A stretch of 64,000 nt of DNA from Humulus lupulus. Taxonomy: Eukaryota > Streptophyta > Magnoliopsida > Rosales > Cannabaceae. The notes under the pieces were generated by a model. The model searched no databases. It was given only the letters and a program-made list of their open reading frames with translations, and had not been told where the DNA came from. The translations under genes and the position numbers were made by a program. The stretch lies in the NCBI RefSeq assembly GCF_963169125.1, contig NC_084794.1, positions 72,947,665 through 73,011,664 of the forward strand. The letters run 5' to 3'. Of the stretch, positions 33,576 to 43,022 are shown in pieces (position 1 is the stretch's first letter; each line of letters begins with the position of its first letter).

Positions 33576-33890
33576 TAAGCCTCTTCTCCATTTTTCATTT
33601 TGTTGACCTGTGAAATTGGCCAACGGTCCTATGTACAGTATACAACACATTTTGAAAGAAATAAATAGCATAAACGACAGAGTACGATTATCTTAAATAA
33701 ACACACAATATTTTTATAGTGGTTCAGCCCTATTCTGATGAGCAGTAATAACATAATCCACTTAGTTTTTAGTATTGAATTACTCGACAATTACAAGTAC
33801 GAACTGATGAATTCACTCGTCAGAAAGACTTTTCTCCCAAAATTCCAGAAAAAGAGATCATTTCTCGGGAAAAGAGTCTCGTTTATGAAG

Positions 33891-33920
33891 CCCTGGGTCC
33901 TTTATTTATAGTACCCAGGG
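33891..33920 (-). promoter_or_regulatory. LTR TATA box inside an inverted repeat (Gypsy-2)
   Basis: Perfect arms CCCTGGGT (33891-33898) and ACCCAGGG (33913-33920) enclose a minus-strand TATAAATAAA. In the 5' LTR (47095-47124) the right arm has one mismatch and the TATA reads TACAAATAAA. Confidence 0.7.
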
Positions 33921-34269
33921 GTTGTTACATGATCAGTAGTACTGGAGATCGTGGTTTGGTACTCGACCATTGTGAGTGGAGATACGTGTCCACCTCCCCA
34001 TGATTATGAGATCGTGGGTCTTCTTGTTGTTTCTCTAGATCGTGGTGGATAATGCACGATAGAAACCTCTGGTAAGATGTTAATTCTCTGTTGGTATATG
34101 AGACGTAGGTGCTAGGTCCGACGACCCGAGCTTAGGTGCTAGGCCTGTGACCTTCTGGGTTCTAGACCTGTTGATCCTCTAGGTGCTAAGCCTGTGACCT
34201 TCTAGGTGCTAGGCCTATCGATCTCAGCTTGAATGAGAGTGAGTATTTCGTAGTGATGTATACTTGGGG

Positions 34270-34540
34270 GTTTAGACCGACCACCCAGGTGGTTCTTGAG
34301 CATGTCAGGCCGACCACCCTAGGGGTTAGGGTCAGGCTGACCACCCCTAGGGGTCCTTGGGCATACTGGGGCCGACCACCCCTGGGGTAGGGGTTAGGCC
34401 GACTACTCCTAGGGGCTCTTGGACACATTGGGGCCGACCACCCCTAGAGCTCTTGGGCCTGCTTAGGCCGACCACCCCTAGGGGTAAGGGTCAAGCTGAC
34501 CACCCCTAGGGGGTTTAGGCTTGGTCGACTTCCCTATAGG
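34270..34540. repeat. GCCGACCACCCCTAGGG repeats in Gypsy-2 3' LTR
   Basis: About seven irregular units of 35 to 45 bp carry GCCGACCACCCCTAGGGG or close variants, spaced by TCTTGGGCAT-like text. Each contains the near-palindrome CCCCTAGGGG. Confidence 0.8.
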
Positions 34541-34663
34541 TCTTGGACCTATCTTTTTTGCCCGTCAGTCTTTTCTCAATACTTTGTCATTTTTCCCTGA
34601 TTTGTGATGTTACGTGTTGCATTCTCATTCGCCACGTCATCCTCGTATTTTTTAGGGATAACA

Positions 34664-34678
34664 TTTGCCCCCCAAGTT
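34664..34678 (-). promoter_or_regulatory. Polypurine tract of Gypsy-2
   Basis: Minus strand AACTTGGGGGGCAAA directly abuts the 3' LTR. Confidence 0.88.
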
Positions 34679-35189
34679 TATTGTAATGTTTTCAACATTT
34701 CGATTAACTTGATCCTGGCTCGAGAAACATACCGTAGCAGTACTTAAATAGTAAGTCCCCTGGGACATTACATAGTACTTTTTTAATTATCGATAATTTT
34801 CTCAGCATGAATTTTTCAGGGATAATTAGTAATTCCTAAAAATAATTAGGTGTTTCAATCGTAAAGATTTGTCCCTACTCCTCAAGAAATACTGCGAGTG
34901 GTATTGTAAAGGTATGGGCTTTTTCGGTCGATTTAGCTCAAGAGGGTGGGGGGACTTTGACTTTCTCGAAGCAGCACACGAGACAGAAGGATTCCTTTTT
35001 ATTAACCTAGTGCAGATGTGGACTCCCTAAAAAACCTGCTCCACTTTGTACGAAAACATAATAATGCAGCTAAGTGGGAGTCCTACATGAATGCGCACTT
35101 GATCTTTGACTTGGTCTGCCGCGATCCATAAGGAAGGGGTTTTCGTTCGCAACAAGGTAGCCGTAGGGAAAACCCTATGGGCTGAAAAT

Positions 35190-35512
35190 TAATTTCCTAA
35201 AAATCTAATATATTTTTCAAGGAAATTTGGAATCCTAAAAATATAACATATTTTTCAAGGAGCTTTGACGTCCTAAAAATATAGTATATTTTTCAAGGAT
35301 ATTAATTCCTAAAAATATAAAATATTTTTCAAGGAATTTTAATTCCTAAAAATTTAAGATATTTTTTCAAGGAATTTGATTTCCTAAAAATATAGATATT
35401 TTTTCAAGGAATTTTAAATTCCTAAAAATATAGATATTTTTCAAGGAAACTGAAATTTTAACCATACCAGATATTTTTCAAGGAAATTTGAATTCCTAAA
35501 AATATATTGTCT
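35190..35512 (+). repeat. Tandem array of about nine hairpin units
   Basis: Units of 33 to 40 bp read TTCCTAAAAATATA then TATATTTTTCAAGGAA. Each unit is itself an imperfect inverted repeat. One unit has lost its left half. Confidence 0.85.
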
Positions 35513-35799
35513 GCATGAGAGGTTATAAGTAGGTCCCCTCTTCTCATTCTTGCTCTATGTGCCACTTCCAAACAAATTCCAAGCCTGATTTCTCCAGTTC
35601 CTCATCAAACTTAGATCTTTGGTAAATACTTTCTTCTAATCCTCACACCATTTAATTTAAATGTGCTTATATTTATAAGAAACACTTTGAATTTTTGAGG
35701 AATTTTTGTCTGAATCTTCATGTTTCGTTGTATTTTGATCCAAAATAATTGACTTACTTAAATCAAGATTTTTCTGTAAAATTCCTTAGTCTGAGCGAT

Positions 35800-36420
35800 T
35801 TCCAAGTCTAGGAACATGGTTTGGGCCCAGCACCTTCAGGGCTTATCCTTGTGCAATTTTCAGGTCTAGGCACAGGGTTTGGGCCAAGCACCTTCAGGGC
35901 TTCTCCTTGTGCGATTTCCAAGTCTAGGAACATGGTTTGGGCCGAGCACCCCTAGAGCTTTATGGGCCGAGTAGTGTACACCTCATGGGCTGAGTACCTC
36001 CAGGGCTTCCCTTCCCTTGCCTTAGGCAATTTCCAGGCCTAGAATTAGGGTTAGGGCCGACCACCCCTAGAGCTTCATGGGCCGAGTAGTGTACACCTCA
36101 TGGGTCGAGTACCTCCCCTTGGATGATTTTTAGGGATCTAGGGTGGTCGGCCCAAGCATAAGCCGACCACCTGGGACCCTAAAAATAATTTTTTCAACCT
36201 CTTAACTGATTTCCTTGGGGGTCTTTCTTGTCTTGTAAAAATTACTTTTTCTAGAGACTTGAACAGTCCTCTGGCATTTTTCTGAGGCTCACATCCCTAG
36301 GGTGGTCGGCCTAAGGTGGTAGGCCGACCACATATGCCCCATTTTTCATGCTTCATAATTTGATGGATTCAGGGTGGTCGGCCCAGGCTTAGGCTCACTG
36401 GGCTGACCCCCTATATAGAA
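35800..36420 (+). repeat. Interspersed GGGCCGAGCACC and GGTGGTCGGCC repeats
   Basis: Three roughly 60-bp units around 35795-35960 share GGTTTGGGCCGAGCACCTTCAG-like text. Further copies of TCATGGGCCGAGTA and GGTGGTCGGCCCA follow to 36420. The GGTGGTCGGC core is the complement of the LTR repeat. Confidence 0.7.
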
Positions 36421-36567
36421 TTTTACTCATTAGTTCATGGATATGCCCCCATCTATTGGCTTCATTATGCTCATTTACTAACTTTAATCTTCATTTTTCT
36501 TCTGTTGCATATATCCAGCTCCTCTTCATCAAACAAGTCAGTAAGTGAGCGTACTCCCTAGGAGTTC

Positions 36568-39103
36568 TTGGAAAATGTGAAAAGGATTCTCCCTCGCTCC
36601 ACTTTATATTTGTTCAGTGAGGAAGATTTCTTGAAAAGTTATTGCCCAATGGCGAGAGTAAAACAGACGACTCGGCAACCTTCTGAAGATGATCCTCATA
36701 TTTCCAAGCACATCACTCAGGGCTCCTCGCCTGACTCTTCTCAGATCTCTTCTCAGCACAGTACGGCCCGGCTCTCAAGGCACATCTCAGCGAAGTCATT
36801 CTTCTCAGCAGGATAGGTCAGGTCAGTGAGACTCATTGCAATGCCTTGCACTGAGATACTAGTCGGGCTCCCCATCAATCTTCTTCTCAGCAAGGACATA
36901 CTGAGGGCTCTCATCGCTATGCTACTCATCCTTAGGAGTGTTCTATTCACTGGTTCTGGCCTAAGGTGGTTTGCCCCCCTCCAAGATCAAGACAGTCTCG
37001 CCAGCTGCACACCAGAAGAAGAGACAACAAAAGGAGTTCAATTCATCATATTCTGGGGCCACCTTCACCAGTGAAATCATATGGAAACCGATTGAGAAGC
37101 CTCGCCCTACTGATTATGAGGTTGTTTTTTTTCAAGGGGGCGGCCTCTGACATGACTAAAGAGAAGGTAAAGAACTTAAGGAAGACTTTTGATCTCTTCG
37201 ACGTGTCTATTACTATCCCTAATCCAGATGACAGAGCTGAGGACCCCCCTCTGGGTATGTGCGCTTGGACACGTTCTACCATTAAGTCTGGCGCCCTACT
37301 TCCTCTTCATCCATACTTTCATAGTGTTTTAGACTATTTTTGTATTAGTCCTTCTCAACTAGCTCCTAATGCGATCTTGGTCTTATCTGCATTGTAATTT
37401 ATCTATCACTGCAGAAAATGGGCTGCTCCAGTGCCTCACGAGATCCACTACTTGTTTGACCTGAAGAAAAACCCTTCTCAGTGTAACTCGGGGTATTTCC
37501 ACTTCCACCATTATATGAGCGAGGGTACCAACACCTTCTTGGAAGAGATCTATGGAAATAGCAAGGCATTTAGATATGCCGATAACTATTTCTTTACTAA
37601 GGACGAAGAGGCCAACTACTCCAAGTTTAAGAATGTTGAGCCTTTTTATAGACCATTCCTGACCCAGGATATGATAGTTAGGGCCAAGAAACTGATTTCC
37701 ATGAACCTTGAGGAGAAGAATGTCAAGACCCTCATTACTTCAGGGAACCTTAGGAAGGTGGAGCTGTTTCCTCCTACTATAGTCGATGTTCCGGATGATG
37801 ATGGTCCCGAGCCCGTGACCGCCATAGACTCCCTGGGACCCATTCATGTCAAGGAGGTATCCTCTTTGTCTGTGCCAGCTGGACATGAGGGTGATGAGGT
37901 GGGTGCATCTGTCGCGTACTCATCGCTTGCTTCGGACGACTTTGATGAGACTACGTTCGAACTCGAATCTCATTCAGAAGGTTCGACACTTTATCACCTT
38001 TATTTTATGATTCATATGTGTTTAATATCCTTCTAACATTTGATCTTCTTTTGCAGGCTCAGACATGTTTAGTTTTGTTCATACCCAGCAGAGGTCGACT
38101 CCCACCGAGGCCAGTCCTTCTATTTGAATGGCAAAAAGGGCCAGGGTTGAGGCTGAGTTGGTCATGGAGGATCCTCCTGAGGTGTCTCCTCTGACTCCTT
38201 TGGCGTCTAGTCCAATTATTTTGGCGTTTAGTCCTATCGCAGATGTAGAGCCATCTTTGTCTACACCAGTTCCTCCCATTTTCTCTAATTTTCACTGATG
38301 CAGGTGCTTCCTGTTTTGCACCAGCTCCCTTATCTGAGCCACATTAGTCTGCTATACGAAACTTAGGTGCCCTCATGGACCGAGCATCTCATCTGGAGCA
38401 GACAAAAATGGCTTTTAATGGGATTAAGAATGAAGACTTGAGCACCATTCTAACGAAGTCACTCCTAGACATTTAGAGTGTAAGTCCTTTATAGTTCTCT
38501 CCTTGTCTCATTAGCTTATGTGCTGACGTTTTTCTAATAGTTATATGTTTTTTGCAGGCACTGATGCTGGTCTCTCATGTCCGTGATAGGTCTGTAGAGT
38601 AAACCTCTACACTCTCCAATCTTCGTTCTGAGCTTGATGTTGTCCGCCAAGAGGTTTTGGACCTTAGGCGCATTATTGGCTCTAAGAATTCTGACATTGC
38701 TTCGAAGGATGAAGAGATTAACACCCTCTGTAGAACCGTGGAGCTTAAACAGCAGGAAGTGACCGAGTTGACTCTCAAGATAACCCAGATGGAGGGGAAA
38801 CTTGCCAATCAGCTCCAACAGTTTGAAGTTGAGAAAGAGAAATTGATTGCTAATATGGACCAATTGTGGAAGGATTCTCTTGTCGAGAAGGAGCAAGAGG
38901 TCAAAGCTGCTCGAGACAAGGCTCAAAATGAGTATTCAAAGATAAATTTCTCTTAATTTTACTTGATCTAAAAGTCCAACAAAGATCTGAACTTGGATTT
39001 CCTCCCCGAGAAGACATGAGTGAAGGAGTTTAGGAAGTGTCTGACTCGTGAGGTTGTCGAGGCTCAGGGTGGTCTTTCAGATGATACTCCTCGCCCTAGT
39101 TAG
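36568..39103 (+). pseudogene. Antisense gene of Gypsy-2
   Basis: The N-terminus can start at 36568 or at 36649 (MARVKQTTRQPSEDD). After a disturbed segment the gypsy-type transposon domain reads PLGMCAWTRSTIKSGALLPL, HPYFHSVLDYFCISPSQLAP and EIHYLFDLKKNPSQCNSGYF, with a TAA near 37396. It continues open from 37431 to an acidic C-terminus (SLASDDFDETTFELESHSEG). Likely introns are 37981-38056 and 38480-38557, both GT...TTGCAG. The last exon (about 38558-39103) is a coiled coil (ELDVVRQEVLDLRRIIGSK). Several stops remain. The same layout as in Gypsy-1 and Gypsy-3 shows this gene is an old part of the lineage. Its function is unknown. Confidence 0.75.
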
Positions 39104-39930
39104 TCTTATCTTGGTGTATTATTTTGTCTGTCCTTTCATGCCATTGGTGGGGCACCTTGTACTTGAAATTTTTTACATATGGCATTTTATGCCTTTATGC
39201 TTTTTTGTTATGAGTACTCAGTGTATTGATTGAAATTTTTTAATTCGAATGCTTACTAAGTATATCAACTCACAACCCTCATTGGTTCAGGTATCAGTAT
39301 ACTTTGAACACATGTATTTTATGTGCCATACTAACCTTACTCCTTTACGTTTTTCATGGTAACAACCATGGTAATGTGAGTAGTATAATACTTCATCAAG
39401 TACCATGAACAAAACACGTTAGGTCGACCACCCCATGGGTGATAGGCCGATCACCCTATAGGGTTGATGGACTGCCCGACCACCCCATAAGGGACATGGC
39501 TAGGAATCTCACTACCAGTGCCTTTTTTGTTTTTGTTTTTTGCACTTTCAGAACATATGTTGAACAAATGTCCTAGAAAAGCTTGATCTTGCTTTGTACT
39601 TAAGGTCACACCCTCATTGCTCCTGTATAACCCGATCGGTATGTACTATATGCCCCCCAAGTGACCATGGGTTTAAAAGCCTTGGTCACTTGCCACTTGA
39701 CCATGCCTTGCTTCGAGCATTTAGACACATAATACTATCCTTTTCACCCAATGATGCAAGCAGCAAATGCTTGTCCATCATTGGTAGTCGAGTGATGGTT
39801 TCATACTTAGTAGTAATGATATCTATACACGGATGCATATTGTGTAGCAAGTGTTGATCACGATTGTAATATCTCGTGTACTTGTTATAATGATTGTAGA
39901 CAGAAGTGTCTAAGTTGGACCAACTGGATC
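39104..39930. other. Start of convergent intergenic zone, Gypsy-2
   Basis: No coding frame of note. It has a GCCGACCACCCC repeat remnant (39420-39500) and the conserved G-tract with hairpin (39650-39691). Confidence 0.6.
39650..39691. promoter_or_regulatory. Conserved G-tract and hairpin between convergent genes (Gypsy-2)
   Basis: ATGCCCCCC precedes the arms AAGTGACCATGGGTTT (39659 on) and AAGCCTTGGTCACTT (to 39691). Fourteen of sixteen positions pair. It matches 8217-8260 in place and fold, but the stem sequence differs. Confidence 0.72.
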
Positions 39931-40460
39931 TAGATGGGCTAATTGAGCCTGTAACGAGTCTTAGATCAAATTATCGATCGGTCCCTCAAGGACCAGAGTC
40001 GATTATGATTTGATGATAGCGAATGGTCTTCGGATCAATCTCTTGTTTTTTTTATTGTATGGGTTGATAGGTTCCTCAAGAACCAAGATCGAACGTGATC
40101 AAAAAATGACGGCTGGTCCTCGGACCAGTCTCTTTTGTTGATCATATGGATCAATAGGTTCCTCAAGAACCAGGATCGAACGTGATCAATAAATTTAGAT
40201 GGGCTAATTGAGCCTGTAACGAGTCTTAGATCAAATTATCGATCGGTCCCTCAAGGACCAGAGTCGATTATGATTTGATGATAGCGAATGGTCTTCGGAT
40301 CAATCTCTTGTTTTTTTTATTGTATGGGTTGATAGGTTCCTCAAGAACCAAGATCGAACGTGATCAAAAAATGACGGCTGGTCCTCGGACCAGTCTCTTT
40401 TGTTGATCATATGGATCAATAGGTTCCTCAAGAACCAGGATCGAACGTGATCAATAAATT
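39931..40460. repeat. Exact 265-bp tandem duplication
   Basis: 39931-40195 and 40196-40460 are identical by my reading, including the T8 run. They are followed by less regular units of the same array. Confidence 0.88.
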
Positions 40461-41045
40461 TAGCAACAAGGTCCCAGGAACTGTCTCTTGTTTGGATCGT
40501 ATGGCTCGATAGGCTCTTCAAGAACCAAGATCGAACATGATCCATAATTTGGCTACAACGTCCTAGGACCTGTTCTCTTGTTGATCATGTGGGTCAATAG
40601 GTTCCTCAAGAACCAGAATCGAACGTGATCAAATAGTTTGGCGACAAGGTCCTCGGACCAGTCTCTTATTTGGATCTTATGGGTCAATAGGCTCCTCAAG
40701 AACCAAGATCGAACATTACCCATTAATTTGGTGACAAGGTCCTAGGACATGTCTCTCTTGTTGATCATGTGGGTTGATAGGTTCCTCAAGAACCAGGATC
40801 GAACATGATCAAATAGTTTGGCGACAAGGTCCTCGGACCAGTCTCTTATTTGGATCTTATGGGTCGATAAGCTCCTTAAGAACCAAGATCGAACACGATC
40901 CATTAATTTGGCGACAAGATCCTAAGACCTATCTCTATTGTTGATCGTGTAGGTCGATAGGCTCCTCAAGAACCAAGATCAAACATGATCTGATGGGGTT
41001 GACAGGTTCCGATGGGGTTGATAGGTCTAAAGGATAAGTCTCTCG
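39962..41045. repeat. Tandem array of about 88-bp units with palindromes
   Basis: About eleven to twelve units each contain GGTTCCTCAAGAACC, a GATCGAACGTGATC-type segment, and GGTCCTCGGACC. They lie between the antisense gene and the integrase end of Gypsy-2. The position resembles the amplified tandem repeat reported in Retand-type Tat elements. Confidence 0.87.
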
Positions 41046-41179
41046 TTGAAAGAAATTTGAAGAACTAAGAGAAACTTAAGAATTAAAATTCATTCATTGA
41101 AGCACAATGGCTGTTACATAGATAATTCGAAAATAATACATTTGCAAATTAAAACTTGTGTTGCTGCTGATCAACTTCA

Positions 41180-42230
41180 TTAATAGTATCGACAGAGGTG
41201 TTCGCCATTCCAATAGTTTTTCATTAGTTCTCCATTCAATCGAGCTATCTTGTACGTCCCTGGTGGGATCACCTCGTCCACAAGGTATGGCTCTTCCCAG
41301 TTAGGTCCTAGTACCCCTGTTGTAGTGTCCTTAGTGTTTAGGAACACCCTCCTGAGTACTAAGTCCCCAACTTGGAATTTTCGATCTTTCACTCTGGAGT
41401 TGAAGTATCTAGCCACTTTTTGTTTATGTGCTGCTACTTTGAGACTTTCCTTTTCTCTTCTTTCTTTGATTAAATCGAGCGATTCTTCTATTAGTTGATG
41501 GTTCCTCCCCTGATCGTATGTCTCTCGCTATGCGATGGGGAGTGAGTTCAACTGGAAACATGGCTTCATACCCAAATGCCAAAGAGAATGGTGTATTCCC
41601 TGTCATTGTTCGTGGGGTCGTTCAATGCGACCATAGGACCTTTAGAAGTAATTATGGCTAGGCTCCTTTGGCTTGTTCAAGGCGTTTCTTCAGTGTGTCT
41701 TTGATAGTCTTGTTCACAACTTCTACTTGGCCATTAGCTTGGGGGTGTGCTACCGAGGAAAAGCTATTTGTGATTTCATGCCTCGTACAAAAGTCAGTGA
41801 ACATATCACTATCAAATTGAGTCCCATTGTCCGAGACTATCTTCCTTGGTAGGCCAAATCGACAAATGATATTCTTCACCACAAAGTCTAAGACTTTCTT
41901 CAAGGTTATGGTGCCGAGTGGTTCTGCCTCAGTTCATTTGGTGAAGTAGTCCATGGCTACAACAGTAAATTGGACTCCTCCCCTTCCCGTAGGTAGCTTT
42001 CCGATTAGGTCGATCCTCCATACAGCAAAGGGCCAAGGGCTTTGCATCTGTGTTAATTCGTTAGGTGCCGCCTGGGGTATCTTGGAGAACATTTGGCACT
42101 TGTGACATCTTCTGACATACTCCATTGAGTATTCATTCATCGTCGGCCAAAAGTATCCTTGTCTTAGGATTTTCTTTTATAGGCTCTACCCCCCAGCGTG
42201 ATCTCCACAGAACCCCTCGTGTACCTCGAT
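41180..42230 (-). pseudogene. Integrase of Gypsy-2
   Basis: The zinc-binding part has HEGFCGDH and CHKCQMF. The core has VWRIDLIGKLP (first Asp), VSDNGTQFDSDMF (second Asp) and QVEVVNKTIKDT (Glu). NTPFSLAFGYEAMFPVEL and the C-terminal RKFQVGDLVLRRV and GTYKIARLNG follow, and the frame ends YWNGEHLCRYY at 41180. Stops near 41931, 41655 and around 41630, and a frameshift around 41420-41510, break it. The catalytic triad itself is retained. Confidence 0.9.
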
Positions 42231-42290
42231 CATTAACAGCTTTGGCTGGTCGGGTGTAATGCACCTTAGCAGTGGTAGGGAGTACCCTCG

Positions 42291-43004
42291 TCAGTATAGT
42301 ACCCCTTTGACTATCATATATCGTGCAGCTTGTCTCACCAACTTTCTTGCTTTGTTCCGATCGCTGGGTACTACTCCTTGGTTGAGATAGTTAATAATAG
42401 GGGTTATCCATGTATCTCCTAACTCAAAAGGTAGTGCCTCATGCTCGGTTATGCTTCTTTTCGCCAAGTATTTGATGGGAATGACATTTAGGGTGTCTGC
42501 ATCTTTGGCACTAGCAAGCTTGGCTAAGGCATCGGCATTGGCATTCTGATCTCTCGGGACTTGTATAATTGAATATTTCTTGAATAGTGCCAGCAAGTCC
42601 TTCACCTTGTTCAGGTACTACACCATCCTAAGTCTCTTGGCTTGATACTCCCCCAGTACGTGGTACACCACTAGCTGGGAATCGCTGAATATCTCTAGGG
42701 ACTGTGCATGTACATCCCGAGACAAGCGTAATCCTGCTAATAATGCCTCGTACTCAGCCTCGTTGTTTGAAGCATTGAATCCAAATCTAAGAGCGCAATG
42801 GATTCGATGATTCTCCAAAGTGATCAGTATGATTCCTGCGCCTGAGTTGTGCTCATTGGATGCTCCATCAACATATAGCTTCCATACATGAGTATCTCCT
42901 TCCTTCTCGGTATCTCCATTCTCCGATTGGTAGGAAGGGTCTTCAAGGTTGGTGCCTTCAACTATGAAGTTTGCCAATGCTTGTCCTTTTATCGCCGTCC
43001 TCAA
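42291..43004 (-). pseudogene. Archaeal-type RNase H of Gypsy-2
   Basis: LYVDGASNEHNSGAG, NNEAEYEALLAGLRL, FSDSQLVVYHVL and NANADALAKLAS give the complete acidic set. One stop (about 42617) lies after KRLRMV and another ends the linker at 42291. It follows the first RNase H after a single stop. Confidence 0.88.
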
Positions 43005-43022
43005 ATGATAAGTGATATCAAA

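Larger units (their letters stand above)
33601..34663 (-). repeat. Gypsy-2 3' LTR (1063 bp)
   Basis: It matches 46821-47851 and is about 32 bp longer, mainly through extra GCCGACCACCCCTAGGG-type repeats. It shares the TATAGTGGTTC and TCCACTTAGT blocks with the other two families. Confidence 0.92.
34679..36567 (+). other. Long non-coding region upstream of the antisense gene, Gypsy-2
   Basis: No credible coding frame. It contains the hairpin-unit array (35190-35512), a possible TATA box TATAAGTA (35524), a donor-like GTAAATAC near 35621, and repeats of GGTTTGGGCCGAGCACC and GGTGGTCGGCC (35800-36420). Confidence 0.6.

Noticed and set aside
40300..40545. Repeated-peptide frame (HVRSWFLRNLS-type) in the Gypsy-2 array
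   Set aside because: It is the translation of the tandem repeat in one frame. Other units break the frame and it has no counterpart in the other elements.
39931..41045. A CRISPR-like array or satellite of spaced repeats
   Set aside because: The repeats are contiguous with variable palindromic content, lie inside a plant retrotransposon and have no unique spacers. It is a tandem repeat, not CRISPR.
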